Made by a program: the position numbers and the translations under genes. The notes under the pieces are model-generated. The model searched no databases. It had not been told where the DNA came from and saw only the letters and a list, made by a program, of their open reading frames with translations. A DNA stretch of 41,265 nucleotides, taken from Corallococcus carmarthensis (GTDB lineage Bacteria; Myxococcota; Myxococcia; Myxococcales; Myxococcaceae). The DNA is taken from the NCBI RefSeq assembly GCF_003611695.1, contig NZ_RAWE01000071.1, positions 1 through 41,265 on the forward strand, read 5' to 3'. Position 1 is the first letter of the stretch, and each line of letters opens with the position of its first letter. Shown in pieces: positions 35,062-41,265 of the stretch.

Positions 35062-36137
35062 CCGGCTCACCCACGGCCTTGGAGCGGATCTTCTATCCGC
35101 CGGCACCGGAGCCCTGGACCCGTCGCGCGCTCCTATCGCCGCTCGCGTTGTTGTCCTGGACCTACAGCGGAGCGGTCCGCCTGCGGGGAGCCCTCTACGA
35201 CTCGGGGATGCTGCGAGCCGAACACGTCGAAGGACTGCGGGTCATCTCCGTCGGCAACCTCAACGTCGGAGGTACGGGCAAGACGCCCGCGGTCCTCCAC
35301 CTCGCGGAGTTGCTGATCCGCGAAGGGCGCAAGGTCGGCATCCTCACGAGAGGCTACGGGCGCGAATCCCAGGAGCCGCTGACCTTCACGGGCACGGAGC
35401 CCCTGCCCGCCGTGACCGAAGCGGGAGACGAACCCCTGCTGCTCGCACGCAGGTGTCCAGGCGCGAGGCTCTTCGTGGGAGCGGACCGTGTCGCGGCGGC
35501 ACTCAGGGCCAGGGACGACTTCGGCCTGGACACGGTCCTGCTGGACGACGGCTTCCAGCACCGGCGCCTGCACCGTGACGAGGACCTGGTGGTCGTGGAC
35601 GAAGCCGTGGGCCTGGGCAACGGCCAGCTGCTCCCAAGAGGTCCCCTGCGAGAGCCCCCATCGGCCCTGCGCCGGGCCACGCTCCTCTGGTTGAGAGCCG
35701 CCCAGGGGGACGCCGCGCCCAACCCGTGGCTCGAAGCCGTGACCGCCCCTCGGATCCGGACGCGCTATGGACCCACGGGGTGGTGGGATCCCTCGGGCAC
35801 CGGGCACGCGACGAACGCGCTCGAAGGAAAGCCGGTCCTGGTCCTGGCAGGGCTGGCCCGCCCGGGGGGCTTCCTGAAGACCGTCACCGCGCTTGGGGCG
35901 GAGGTCCGTGACGCGGCCCTCTTCCCGGATCACCATCGCTTCACCGAGGAAGAGCTGCGTCAGGTCGAAGCCCGGGCCCGCCAGCACGGAGCGCTCGTGG
36001 TGACGACGGAGAAGGACGCGGTGCGGCTGCCCGCCGGCTTCGAGGCCTGGGTGGTGCGCCTGGGAGTGGAGGTCCTGGAGGGCGAAGCGCATCTGCGGCG
36101 GGCGCTCGGGCTGCGGGGAGAGACGCGCGACTTGTGA
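35058..36137 (+). CDS. lpxK: Tetraacyldisaccharide 4'-kinase LpxK
   Basis: 359 residues. ATG 35058 overlaps the preceding stop (ATGA). The N-terminal helix area (LLSPLALLSWTYSGAVRLRGALYDSG) precedes the P-loop NLNVGGTGKTP with Lys75, then ILTRGYGRESQ, AGDEPLLLARR, and VLLDDGFQHRRLHRD, all LpxK landmarks; the C-terminal half contains VLAGLARPGGF, FPDHHRFTEEEL and VVTTEKDAVRL. LpxK phosphorylates the 4' position of the lipid A disaccharide at the inner membrane. The product feeds WaaA, encoded upstream in the same run of genes. Confidence 0.96.
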   Translation: MTGSPTALERIFYPPAPEPWTRRALLSPLALLSWTYSGAVRLRGALYDSGMLRAEHVEGLRVISVGNLNVGGTGKTPAVLHLAELLIREGRKVGILTRGYGRESQEPLTFTGTEPLPAVTEAGDEPLLLARRCPGARLFVGADRVAAALRARDDFGLDTVLLDDGFQHRRLHRDEDLVVVDEAVGLGNGQLLPRGPLREPPSALRRATLLWLRAAQGDAAPNPWLEAVTAPRIRTRYGPTGWWDPSGTGHATNALEGKPVLVLAGLARPGGFLKTVTALGAEVRDAALFPDHHRFTEEELRQVEARARQHGALVVTTEKDAVRLPAGFEAWVVRLGVEVLEGEAHLRRALGLRGETRDL

Positions 36138-37183
36138 GGGCTGGACCGCTTGTGGGACAAAGCGCGCCCATGCCAGCGGTCCCGTCTTCACGTCCGGCAG
36201 CACCGTCCTCGCGCCTGCCACTCTCCTTCGCGCGCCGTCGGGTGTTGCTGGTGGGAGACCTGGTCGCCGACCACTACCTCTACGGCCAGACGGACCGGGT
36301 GAGCCGTGAGGCCCCGGTGCTCATCGTCCGCTACGAGTCGTCGGAGGTGAAGCTCGGCGGCGGAGCCAACGTGGCGGCCAACATCCGCGCGCTGTCGGGA
36401 CAGGTGACGGCGGTGGGCGCCCTGGGCGTGGACTCGATGGGCAGCTCGCTGCGCAAGCTCTTCGATGCCGCGGACGTCCGGCTGCACGCGGTCAGCAGCC
36501 GGAGCATCCAGACGGAGACGAAGACGCGCATCCTCGCGGGCGGCATCAGCACCACCCGGCAGCAGATGCTCCGCGTGGACCGGGGCCAGCGGGGCCCCCT
36601 CCCGCCCCGGATGCGCAAGGCGATCGCCAGGCAGGTGGAGGCCGCGGCGAAGGACGCGGACGCGGTGGTGGTCTCGGACTACGGCGCGGGCGTCGTCAGC
36701 GACGAGGTCCGGGCCGTGCTGCGAAAGCTCGCGGCGGACGGCCTCCCTGTCTGCGTGGACAGCCGTTACGCGCTCGCGGCCTTCGAGGGCCTCACGGTGT
36801 GCAAGCCCAACGAGCCGGAGCTGGAAGCGCTCACGGGCCGTCCGGTGCGCACGAAGGAAGACCTGCTGGAGGCCGGTCACGAAGCGGTCCGCAAGCTGGG
36901 CTGTCAGGCGCTGCTGGTGACGCGAGGCCGCCACGGCATGGCCCTCTTCGACGCGAAGGGCGGCGTGGACCTGATCCCCGTGCACGGAGCGAAGTCGGCG
37001 GTGGACGTGACGGGAGCGGGCGATACGGTCATCGCGAGCTTCGCGTTGTCGCTCGCGGCCGGAGCCTCCTTCGGAGAAGCCGCGAGGCTGGCGAACGTGG
37101 CGGGCTCCCTGGTGGTGCAGAAGCCGGGAACGGCGACGGTCTCCCGCGAAGAACTCCTCGAAGCGCTGCGGAGCCGACGATGA
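36134..37183 (+). CDS. hldA: Heptose 7-phosphate kinase (HldA/RfaE domain I)
   Basis: 349 residues from GTG 36134, which overlaps the lpxK stop (GTGA). An ATG at 36170 would remove 12 residues of a Pro/Ser-rich start. PfkB/ribokinase fold: VLLVGDLVADHYLYGQ, RVSREAPVLIVRYES, LGGGANVAANIRALSG, VVVSDYGAGV, CKPNEPELEALTG, and the catalytic DVTGAGDTVIASFA. The enzyme phosphorylates heptose 7-phosphate in ADP-heptose synthesis. In E. coli it is fused to the adenylyltransferase as HldE; here the two activities are split into overlapping genes. Other pathway genes (gmhA, gmhB, hldD) are not in the window. Confidence 0.92.
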   Translation: MRAGPLVGQSAPMPAVPSSRPAAPSSRLPLSFARRRVLLVGDLVADHYLYGQTDRVSREAPVLIVRYESSEVKLGGGANVAANIRALSGQVTAVGALGVDSMGSSLRKLFDAADVRLHAVSSRSIQTETKTRILAGGISTTRQQMLRVDRGQRGPLPPRMRKAIARQVEAAAKDADAVVVSDYGAGVVSDEVRAVLRKLAADGLPVCVDSRYALAAFEGLTVCKPNEPELEALTGRPVRTKEDLLEAGHEAVRKLGCQALLVTRGRHGMALFDAKGGVDLIPVHGAKSAVDVTGAGDTVIASFALSLAAGASFGEAARLANVAGSLVVQKPGTATVSREELLEALRSRR

Positions 37184-37668
37184 ACACCCTGGACAAGCTT
37201 CGTCCCCTCGCCGCCATCGCGGAGGAGCGGGAACGCTGGCGCGAACAGGGCCGCACGGTAGCCCTGGCCAACGGCGTCTTCGACCTGCTGCACGTCGGGC
37301 ACGTCCGGTACCTGGAAGGCGCGAAGGCGCTGGCGGACGTGCTGGTGGTGGCGGTGAACTCGGACGCCTCCACCCGGGCCTACAAGGGCCCGGGCCGTCC
37401 GCACATTCCGGAAGCGGAGCGCGCGGAGCTGGTCGCGGCGCTGGCCTGCACGGACCGCGTCGTCGTCTTCGACGAGCCGAACGTGCGAACCCTCATCCGG
37501 GCCCTCAAGCCCGACGTGCACGTGAAGGGGACGGACTACACGCCGGACTCCATTCCGGAGGGGGACGAGGTCCGGGCCTACGGAGGCAGGACCGCGGTGG
37601 CGGGAGACCCGAAGGACCACAGCACCACGGAGCTGGCCCGCAGGCTCGGGCGCGAAGGCGCGAAGTAG
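37180..37668 (+). CDS. hldC: Heptose 1-phosphate adenylyltransferase (HldC/RfaE domain II)
   Basis: 162 residues. ATG 37180 overlaps the hldA stop (ATGA). The nucleotidyltransferase motif NGVFDLLHVGHVRYLEGAK with HxGH, plus RAYKGPGRPHIPEAERAELVAAL, DEPNVRTLIRALKPDVHVKG and a final ST-TELARRL segment, match the adenylyltransferase half of HldE. It uses ATP to make ADP-heptose for LPS core addition. The tight overlap with hldA suggests balanced expression of the two halves. Confidence 0.94.
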   Translation: MNTLDKLRPLAAIAEERERWREQGRTVALANGVFDLLHVGHVRYLEGAKALADVLVVAVNSDASTRAYKGPGRPHIPEAERAELVAALACTDRVVVFDEPNVRTLIRALKPDVHVKGTDYTPDSIPEGDEVRAYGGRTAVAGDPKDHSTTELARRLGREGAK

Positions 37669-37671
37669 CCC

Positions 37672-37848
37672 ATGGTCCTGGACCCGGTGCTGCGGTCCGT
37701 CCTGGGCTGTCCTCATTGCAAGGGCCCGCTCGAAGAGCACGAAGGCCCCCCGCCCGAAGTGCGCTGCGGCAAGTGCCTGCGAGCCTGGCCCGTGGAGGAC
37801 GGCGTCCCGAGGATGGTGCTCGAACAGGAGCGGCCACTCACCCCGTGA
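37672..37848 (+). CDS. Small Trm112-like zinc-ribbon protein (YcaR family)
   Basis: 58 residues from ATG 37672, three bases after the hldC stop. The sequence LGCPHCKGPLEE ... VRCGKCLRAWPVEDGVPRMV has two CxxC pairs of a zinc ribbon and the characteristic DGVPRM(V/L) ending of bacterial Trm112/YcaR proteins. In E. coli ycaR sits between lpxK and kdsB, so its presence next to LPS genes is a recurring association. The role in bacteria is unclear; the eukaryotic relative activates methyltransferases. Its 3' end overlaps the converging heptosyltransferase gene by 11 bases. Confidence 0.9.
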   Translation: MVLDPVLRSVLGCPHCKGPLEEHEGPPPEVRCGKCLRAWPVEDGVPRMVLEQERPLTP

Positions 37849-38947
37849 GCGAAGCCCGCTCCGCGACGAACGACCGGATCTCCTCGGCCACGCGCTGCTC
37901 CAACCCCATCCCGGAGGCCCCATCCACGACGGGCGTCAGGTCCACCATCCGGTGGGGGGACACCGCATGACCCCAACGCTCCATGTCCATGCGCAGGAAG
38001 AGCGCCAGCGTGGGCGCGCCCACGGCGACCGACAGGTGCATGGGACCTGTGTTGTTGCAGATGGTGAGGCCCGCGGTCCGCATGAGCGCCGCGAGCTCAT
38101 CGATGCTCGTCGCGGGAGCCAGCTCCGCCCCCGGAGCGCCAGAGAGCACGGTCCGCGCGAGGGCCTCCTCTCCCGGGCCCCAGGTCACGACAGGCGAATA
38201 GCCCAGCGAAATCAGCTCCCGGGCCGCCGCCGCGAACGCCTCGGCCGGAATGCGCCGCTCCCCCAGCCGGCCCCCCGGGTTGATGACCGCGCGCCGTGAA
38301 CCTGTCCCGGAGAACGTCGCCAGATAGCCACGGAACGCCTCACCCAGCACCGGCTCCCGGAACGAGAGCCCCTGGGAGACAGCCCCCTTCGTCAGGGGCG
38401 TCAGCAGGTGGGTCCGCTGAACGGCCTCATGCCGGGTATCGGAACGGGCGGGTACGGACACCGACTGCAGCAGGGACACCGGCCAGATGCCCGGTCCGAT
38501 GACGACCGCCTTCGGCCCCGCCATCCGCGAGACGAGCGCGCTCGTCACCGAAGGAGCGCTCCAGTTGGCGCAATCCACCACGGTGTCGTAGCCCGCGCCA
38601 CGGAGCGCGCGGATGCCAGGAGCCAGGGGCCCCAGCCACAGCAAGCGCCGGTCGAACGCCAGCACCGCATCCGCGTCGGGATGCCCCTGAAGGACGCGAG
38701 CCACCCTGGCGTGCACCAGCACGTGCACCTCCGGAGCCGGGTGGACATGCGCCTTGAGGGTCCGCATCAGGGGCGTCGTGAGGAGGGCCTCGCCCACGCG
38801 GTTGTCCGGCCGGACGAGCAGGATCTTTCGCGGGTGGGGGAGGGGCGTTCCGGGAGAACGGCGACGTCCGGGGCGCCAGAACAGGAGGGAAGCCAGGAGC
38901 GTCAGTGCCAGCTTCGCCCACGTTTCAAGCCGCTTGTGCCACGCCAT
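37838..38947 (-). CDS. GT9 family glycosyltransferase, heptosyltransferase-like
   Basis: 369 residues from the ATG at 38947. A basic N terminus and hydrophobic segment (LALTLLASLLFW) come before the GT9 start, RKILLVRPDNRVGEALLTTPLMRTL. The C-terminal donor domain has INPGGRLGERRIPAEAFAAAA, VVTWGPGEE and CNNTGPMHLSVAVGAPTLALF, all typical of WaaF/WaaC/WaaQ proteins. Heptosyltransferases add heptose to the LPS inner core at the inner membrane. The acceptor cannot be assigned, and the N-terminal anchor is not usual in WaaC or WaaF. The strand is opposite to the hldA-hldC genes that make its likely donor. Confidence 0.87.
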   Translation of the reverse strand: MAWHKRLETWAKLALTLLASLLFWRPGRRRSPGTPLPHPRKILLVRPDNRVGEALLTTPLMRTLKAHVHPAPEVHVLVHARVARVLQGHPDADAVLAFDRRLLWLGPLAPGIRALRGAGYDTVVDCANWSAPSVTSALVSRMAGPKAVVIGPGIWPVSLLQSVSVPARSDTRHEAVQRTHLLTPLTKGAVSQGLSFREPVLGEAFRGYLATFSGTGSRRAVINPGGRLGERRIPAEAFAAAARELISLGYSPVVTWGPGEEALARTVLSGAPGAELAPATSIDELAALMRTAGLTICNNTGPMHLSVAVGAPTLALFLRMDMERWGHAVSPHRMVDLTPVVDGASGMGLEQRVAEEIRSFVAERASLTG

Positions 38948-38992
38948 CGGCGGCGGACCCTACCAGAATTGGAATGGACACAAGACGCTGGC

Positions 38993-39021
38993 TTGACCTT
39001 GGGGCGGAAAGCCCCTAGCAC
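38993..39021 (+). promoter_or_regulatory. Probable promoter for yicC-gmk
   Basis: TTGACC at 38993-38998 and TAGCAC at 39016-39021, spacer exactly 17. Predicted start of transcription near 39028, only about 2 bases before the yicC ATG at 39030. The -35 is a close match. Confidence 0.55.
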
Positions 39022-39029
39022 CCGGCCCG

Positions 39030-39908
39030 ATGCTCAAGAGCATGACCGGATTTGGTTCGGGCCGCGCCCGCGTGGGGGACGAAGAGGTCTCCGTGGAAGC
39101 ACGCTCGCTCAACCACAAGTTCTGTGAAGTGAAGGTCCGGCTGCCGCGCGAGTTGTCCGCGCTCGAGCCCGCACTCGTGAAGCAGGTGAAGGACCGCCTC
39201 GCGCGAGGCTCGGTGGAGATCCTGGTGCGCCGGCAGTCCGCCACGGTCTCCGGCAACGTCCCCACGGTGGATGTCGGTCTGGCCCGCGAATACGCGCGCG
39301 CCTACAAGGAAGTCGCCGAGGCCCTGGGCCAGTCCACGGAGGTCGCCTGGTCGCAGGTGGTCAACCAGCCCGGTGTCATCCGCCTGGAGGAGAAGGGCGT
39401 GGACGTGGAGTCCGCCACCCAGGCCACGCAGACCGCGCTCCAGCAGGCGCTCGCGGCCCTGGAGACGATGCGGAACACCGAAGGCGAGTCCATCCACACG
39501 GACCTGGACGCCCGGATGAAGCTCATCGAGGGGTGGAGCCAGGAGGTCGCCAGTCTCGCGCCCCGCGCGGTCAGTGACTACCAGCAGCGGCTCACCGAGC
39601 GTGTCGCGGAACTCGCGCGCGGCGTCGCGGTGGATCCGCAGCGCCTGGCGCAGGAAGTCGCCCTGTTCGCCGAGCGCACGGACATCGCGGAAGAGGTGAC
39701 CCGGCTCGCGACCCACCTCGAGCAGTTCCGGCTCCTGATGGCGAGCCCCGAGCCGGTGGGCCGGCGCATGGATTTCCTCGTGCAGGAGATGCACCGCGAG
39801 GTGAACACGACGGGCTCCAAGAGCCAGCACGCGGAGATCTCCGCGCGTGTGGTCTCGATGAAGGCCGAGGTCGAGCGCATCCGCGAACAGGTGCAGAACG
39901 TCGAATGA
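39030..39908 (+). CDS. YicC family endoribonuclease-like protein
   Basis: 292 residues, normal for the family. The N terminus MLKSMTGFGSGRARVGDEEVSVEARSLN is the YicC signature, followed by LNHKFCEVKVRLPREL, and the C-terminal domain ends with GRRMDFLVQEMHREVNTTGSKS and a helix through IREQVQNVE (DUF1732). YicC proteins have been reported to act in RNA turnover, as endoribonucleases. No ribosome binding site is visible before ATG, and the predicted transcription start is almost at the ATG, so it may be translated from a leaderless mRNA. It overlaps gmk by 4 bases, a pairing common in bacteria. Confidence 0.93.
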   Translation: MLKSMTGFGSGRARVGDEEVSVEARSLNHKFCEVKVRLPRELSALEPALVKQVKDRLARGSVEILVRRQSATVSGNVPTVDVGLAREYARAYKEVAEALGQSTEVAWSQVVNQPGVIRLEEKGVDVESATQATQTALQQALAALETMRNTEGESIHTDLDARMKLIEGWSQEVASLAPRAVSDYQQRLTERVAELARGVAVDPQRLAQEVALFAERTDIAEEVTRLATHLEQFRLLMASPEPVGRRMDFLVQEMHREVNTTGSKSQHAEISARVVSMKAEVERIREQVQNVE

Positions 39909-40528
39909 ACGAACCCTCTGGACTCCAGCCTGGCCTGCTCCTCGTCCTCTCCGCTCCGTCCGGAGCCGGGAAGACCACCCTCGCGCACCGACTGCTGAAG
40001 GAGATGCCGGACGGCATCTTCTCCACCAGCGTCACCACCCGGCGCCCCCGGGGCAAGGAGCAGGAGGGCGTGGACTACCACTTCGTGGGGGTCGCAGCCT
40101 TCCAGCAGAAGATCGAACAGGGTGAGTTCGTGGAGTGGGCGGAGGTGCACGGCCACTTCTACGGCAGCCCGCAGTCCGTGGTGGACCAGGCCCGCCAGCG
40201 CCGCGGCACCGCCATCTTCGACATCGACGTTCAGGGGGGGCAGGCCATCAAGCGCAAGCACCCCGACGCGGTCCTCATCTTCGTCCTACCCCCCTCCATG
40301 GAAGAGCTGGAGCGCCGCCTCCGGGATCGCCAGACGGACGCGGATGAGACCATCCGCCGCCGGATGCTGGCCGCCCGCTCGGAGATCGAGCGGGGGATCG
40401 CGTCCTACGACTACATCGTGGTGAACGACGACTTCGAGCGCGCCTACCAGGAACTGCACTCGGTGGTGGTCGCGGAGAAGTGCCGGCGGGGGAGGGTGGA
40501 CCTCTCCAAGCTCAAGTTCGGGAGCTGA
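39905..40528 (+). CDS. gmk: Guanylate kinase
   Basis: 207 residues, standard length. ATG 39905 overlaps the yicC stop (ATGA). P-loop LSAPSGAGKTTLAHRLL, the GMP-binding stretch SVTTRRPRGKEQEGVDYHFV, EWAEVHGHFYGSP, and DIDVQGGQAIKRKHPDAV identify Gmk. It makes GDP from GMP in nucleotide metabolism. The order yicC-gmk is conserved in many bacteria and is often followed by rpoZ; here no coding gene follows within the window. Confidence 0.97.
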   Translation: MNEPSGLQPGLLLVLSAPSGAGKTTLAHRLLKEMPDGIFSTSVTTRRPRGKEQEGVDYHFVGVAAFQQKIEQGEFVEWAEVHGHFYGSPQSVVDQARQRRGTAIFDIDVQGGQAIKRKHPDAVLIFVLPPSMEELERRLRDRQTDADETIRRRMLAARSEIERGIASYDYIVVNDDFERAYQELHSVVVAEKCRRGRVDLSKLKFGS

Positions 40529-40547
40529 AAGCCGTCGGGGAATGGGT

Positions 40548-40567
40548 GGAACCGCCCCACGGGTTCC
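40548..40567 (+). terminator. Weak hairpin after gmk
   Basis: GGAACC (40548-40553) and GGTTCC (40562-40567) can pair around an 8-base loop 19 bases after the gmk stop. There is no T run, only C-rich sequence, so termination here is uncertain. Confidence 0.25.
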
Positions 40568-40712
40568 CCCTCCACGACGTCGCATCGCGCCGGCGGCCTG
40601 CATCAAATTTCTTGCGCCGCCCGATCGCCTGATGGATAAGCCGCACACCTCGCGGCGACACGCAGGCGCCACCCCGGTGGCACCTGAAGGACGCAGCGGT
40701 GGTGACGGGAAG

Positions 40713-40741
40713 TTGACATTCCCCGAACCGATTCTTAGATG
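40713..40741 (+). promoter_or_regulatory. Promoter array copy 1
   Basis: TTGACA at 40713-40718, then 17 bases, TAGATG at 40736-40741. The -35 is a full consensus match; the -10 fits the TAGAAG pattern of copies 3-5 with one change. Confidence 0.5.
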
Positions 40742-40858
40742 GTGCCGCAGCAGGACAGTGGATCAGCGGGCGTTGAAGGTGTTGGTGCGGGTCGCCGCCT
40801 CATGGGAGGCGGAGCTGATGGCGGTGGCGGTCTGGAGTCGGAAGCAGCAGCAGGGCGG

Positions 40859-40886
40859 TTGACACAGGATGCGGCGGTGGTACAAG
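40859..40886 (+). promoter_or_regulatory. Promoter array copy 2
   Basis: TTGACA at 40859-40864, 16-base spacer, TACAAG at 40881-40886, followed by CCGCGCCCC, as in copy 3. Confidence 0.55.
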
Positions 40887-40980
40887 CCGCGCCCCTCGCT
40901 TCGAAGCCCGCGCACTGGCGCGGAAGGAACTTCGGAGAGAGCGCAGCACCGAAAAGGAAATAGGGCAGTCAACGAGCGGG

Positions 40981-41010
40981 TTGACAGCGAACGCGGCGAA
41001 GAGATAGAAG
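40981..41010 (+). promoter_or_regulatory. Promoter array copy 3
   Basis: TTGACA at 40981-40986, 18-base spacer, TAGAAG at 41005-41010, then a GC-rich discriminator CCGCGCCCCC. Confidence 0.6.
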
Positions 41011-41087
41011 CCGCGCCCCCACCGAAGAAAGCAGTCCGGCAGGCAACACACGGACGGCGGGCGGTGAGGAAAGCTGACAGCGAGCGG

Positions 41088-41117
41088 TTGACAGGGAAGA
41101 CGGCGCCGAAGTAGAAG
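41088..41117 (+). promoter_or_regulatory. Promoter array copy 4
   Basis: TTGACA at 41088-41093, 18-base spacer, TAGAAG at 41112-41117, then CCGCTCCCC. A second CTGACA lies just upstream at 41074. Confidence 0.6.
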
Positions 41118-41201
41118 CCGCTCCCCTTCGAAAAGAAGCGGCGAAAGTCACTGGACGGCGCCGACGAAATTCGAAGCAGCCCGCAGGACGCAAAAGCGAA
41201 G

Positions 41202-41230
41202 TTGACGCTGACTGCGAACTGAAATAGAAG
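41202..41230 (+). promoter_or_regulatory. Promoter array copy 5, nearest the right edge
   Basis: TTGACG at 41202-41207, 17-base spacer, TAGAAG at 41225-41230, followed by CTGCAACCCC. Transcription would begin near 41237. Confidence 0.55.
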
Positions 41231-41240
41231 CTGCAACCCC

Positions 41241-41261
41241 GCCGGTTGAAACGAAACCGGC
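41241..41261 (+). promoter_or_regulatory. Small perfect hairpin at the predicted 5' end of the array transcript
   Basis: GCCGGTT (41241-41247), 7-base loop GAAACGA, AACCGGC (41255-41261). It begins about 4 bases after the predicted start of copy 5, so it would sit at the extreme 5' end of that RNA. It could be a boxB-like antitermination hairpin or a 5' stabiliser; the window ends 4 bases later. Confidence 0.5.
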
Positions 41262-41265
41262 AACG

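Larger units (their letters stand above)
40529..41265. other. Non-coding 737-base region with a tandem promoter array
   Basis: No open frame here is convincing: the plus-strand frame at 40542-40862 and the minus-strand 166-residue frame at 40763-41263 lack recognisable domains, and the second is antisense to the promoter repeats. What is present is a degenerate tandem module on the plus strand: TTGACA-like, 16-18 bases, TAG/TACAAG-like, then CCGC-rich sequence and purine-rich linkers. Five copies occur at 107-146 base spacing (-35 boxes at 40713, 40859, 40981, 41088, 41202). The region is less GC-rich than the genes. The earlier part (40529-40712) contains only a short hairpin (40548-40567). 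Confidence 0.8.

Noticed and set aside
40542-40862. Plus-strand open frame of 106 residues after gmk
   Set aside because: Compositionally Arg/Pro-rich, no ribosome binding site, and it runs through promoter copy 1.
40763-41263. Minus-strand open frame of 166 residues
   Set aside because: It is antisense to the promoter repeats, its sequence repeats with them, and no domain is recognisable; a frame without stops is easily produced by repeats.
40700-41265. CRISPR array or transposon end repeats
   Set aside because: Repeats are degenerate, unequal in spacing, and centred on promoter hexamers, with no conserved direct repeat or terminal inverted repeat.

Overview
The window is a high-GC (around 70 percent by eye), gene-dense chromosomal segment from a Gram-negative bacterium. 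Several features point to a myxobacterium of the Myxococcus/Corallococcus type: PATAN (DUF4388) proteins, a receiver-PATAN-J-domain-TPR chimera, frequent GTG/TTG starts, and long antisense open frames caused by strong third-position GC bias. This placement is inferred from style and gene content, not from a marker gene. No insertion sequence, phage, CRISPR array or tRNA was seen.

Layout. (1) 1-2994: a TPR/zinc-cysteine membrane protein, probably cut at its 5' end by the window, followed by a PATAN protein. (2) 3091-7753: phoH, a seven-TM HD phosphohydrolase of the PgpH type, and ybeY. This order is conserved in distant bacteria; here YbeY carries an N-terminal cupin-like domain. (3) 7885-11546: a DUF4105 membrane protein, prfB with its programmed +1 frameshift, a strong terminator, and an ECF sigma factor overlapping its zinc-type anti-sigma. 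(4) 11619-16237: lysS, then a LolC/E-type permease with about eight extra membrane segments, then lolD. (5) 16314-22676: bamA, an OmpH/Skp chaperone, lpxD, fabZ, lpxA and lpxI, a classic outer-membrane assembly and lipid A block. (6) 22748-24249: an OmpA-domain protein and a small probable lipoprotein. (7) 26819 down to 24242 on the minus strand: lpxB, a polyprenyl-phosphate mannosyltransferase-type GT2 and a MarC protein. (8) 26874-37848: the receiver-like/PATAN/J/TPR protein, msbA, a PHP hydrolase, waaA, two GT4-type glycosyltransferases, lpxK, hldA, hldC and a 58-residue Trm112-like protein, many joined by 4-base or 1-base start/stop overlaps. (9) A GT9 heptosyltransferase-like gene on the minus strand. 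(10) yicC and gmk. (11) 40529-41265: no convincing gene, but a tandem series of five sigma70-like promoters facing off the right edge, ending in a small hairpin.

Functionally the core is an envelope island: fatty-acyl and sugar chemistry for lipid A (LpxA, LpxD, LpxI, LpxB, LpxK, FabZ), Kdo and heptose supply and transfer (WaaA, HldA, HldC, GT9, GT4s), flipping (MsbA), lipoprotein release (LolC/E plus LolD) and beta-barrel insertion (BamA, Skp). LpxC and heptose isomerase, phosphatase and epimerase genes are not in the window.

The most unusual items are the cupin-YbeY fusion, the LolC/E permease with an added membrane domain, the degenerate-receiver PATAN/J/TPR chimera, a WaaA with Asp at the expected catalytic Glu, a GT4 with a degenerate EX7E motif, and the promoter array at the right edge, which I read as the upstream region of a stable RNA (probably rRNA) operon.
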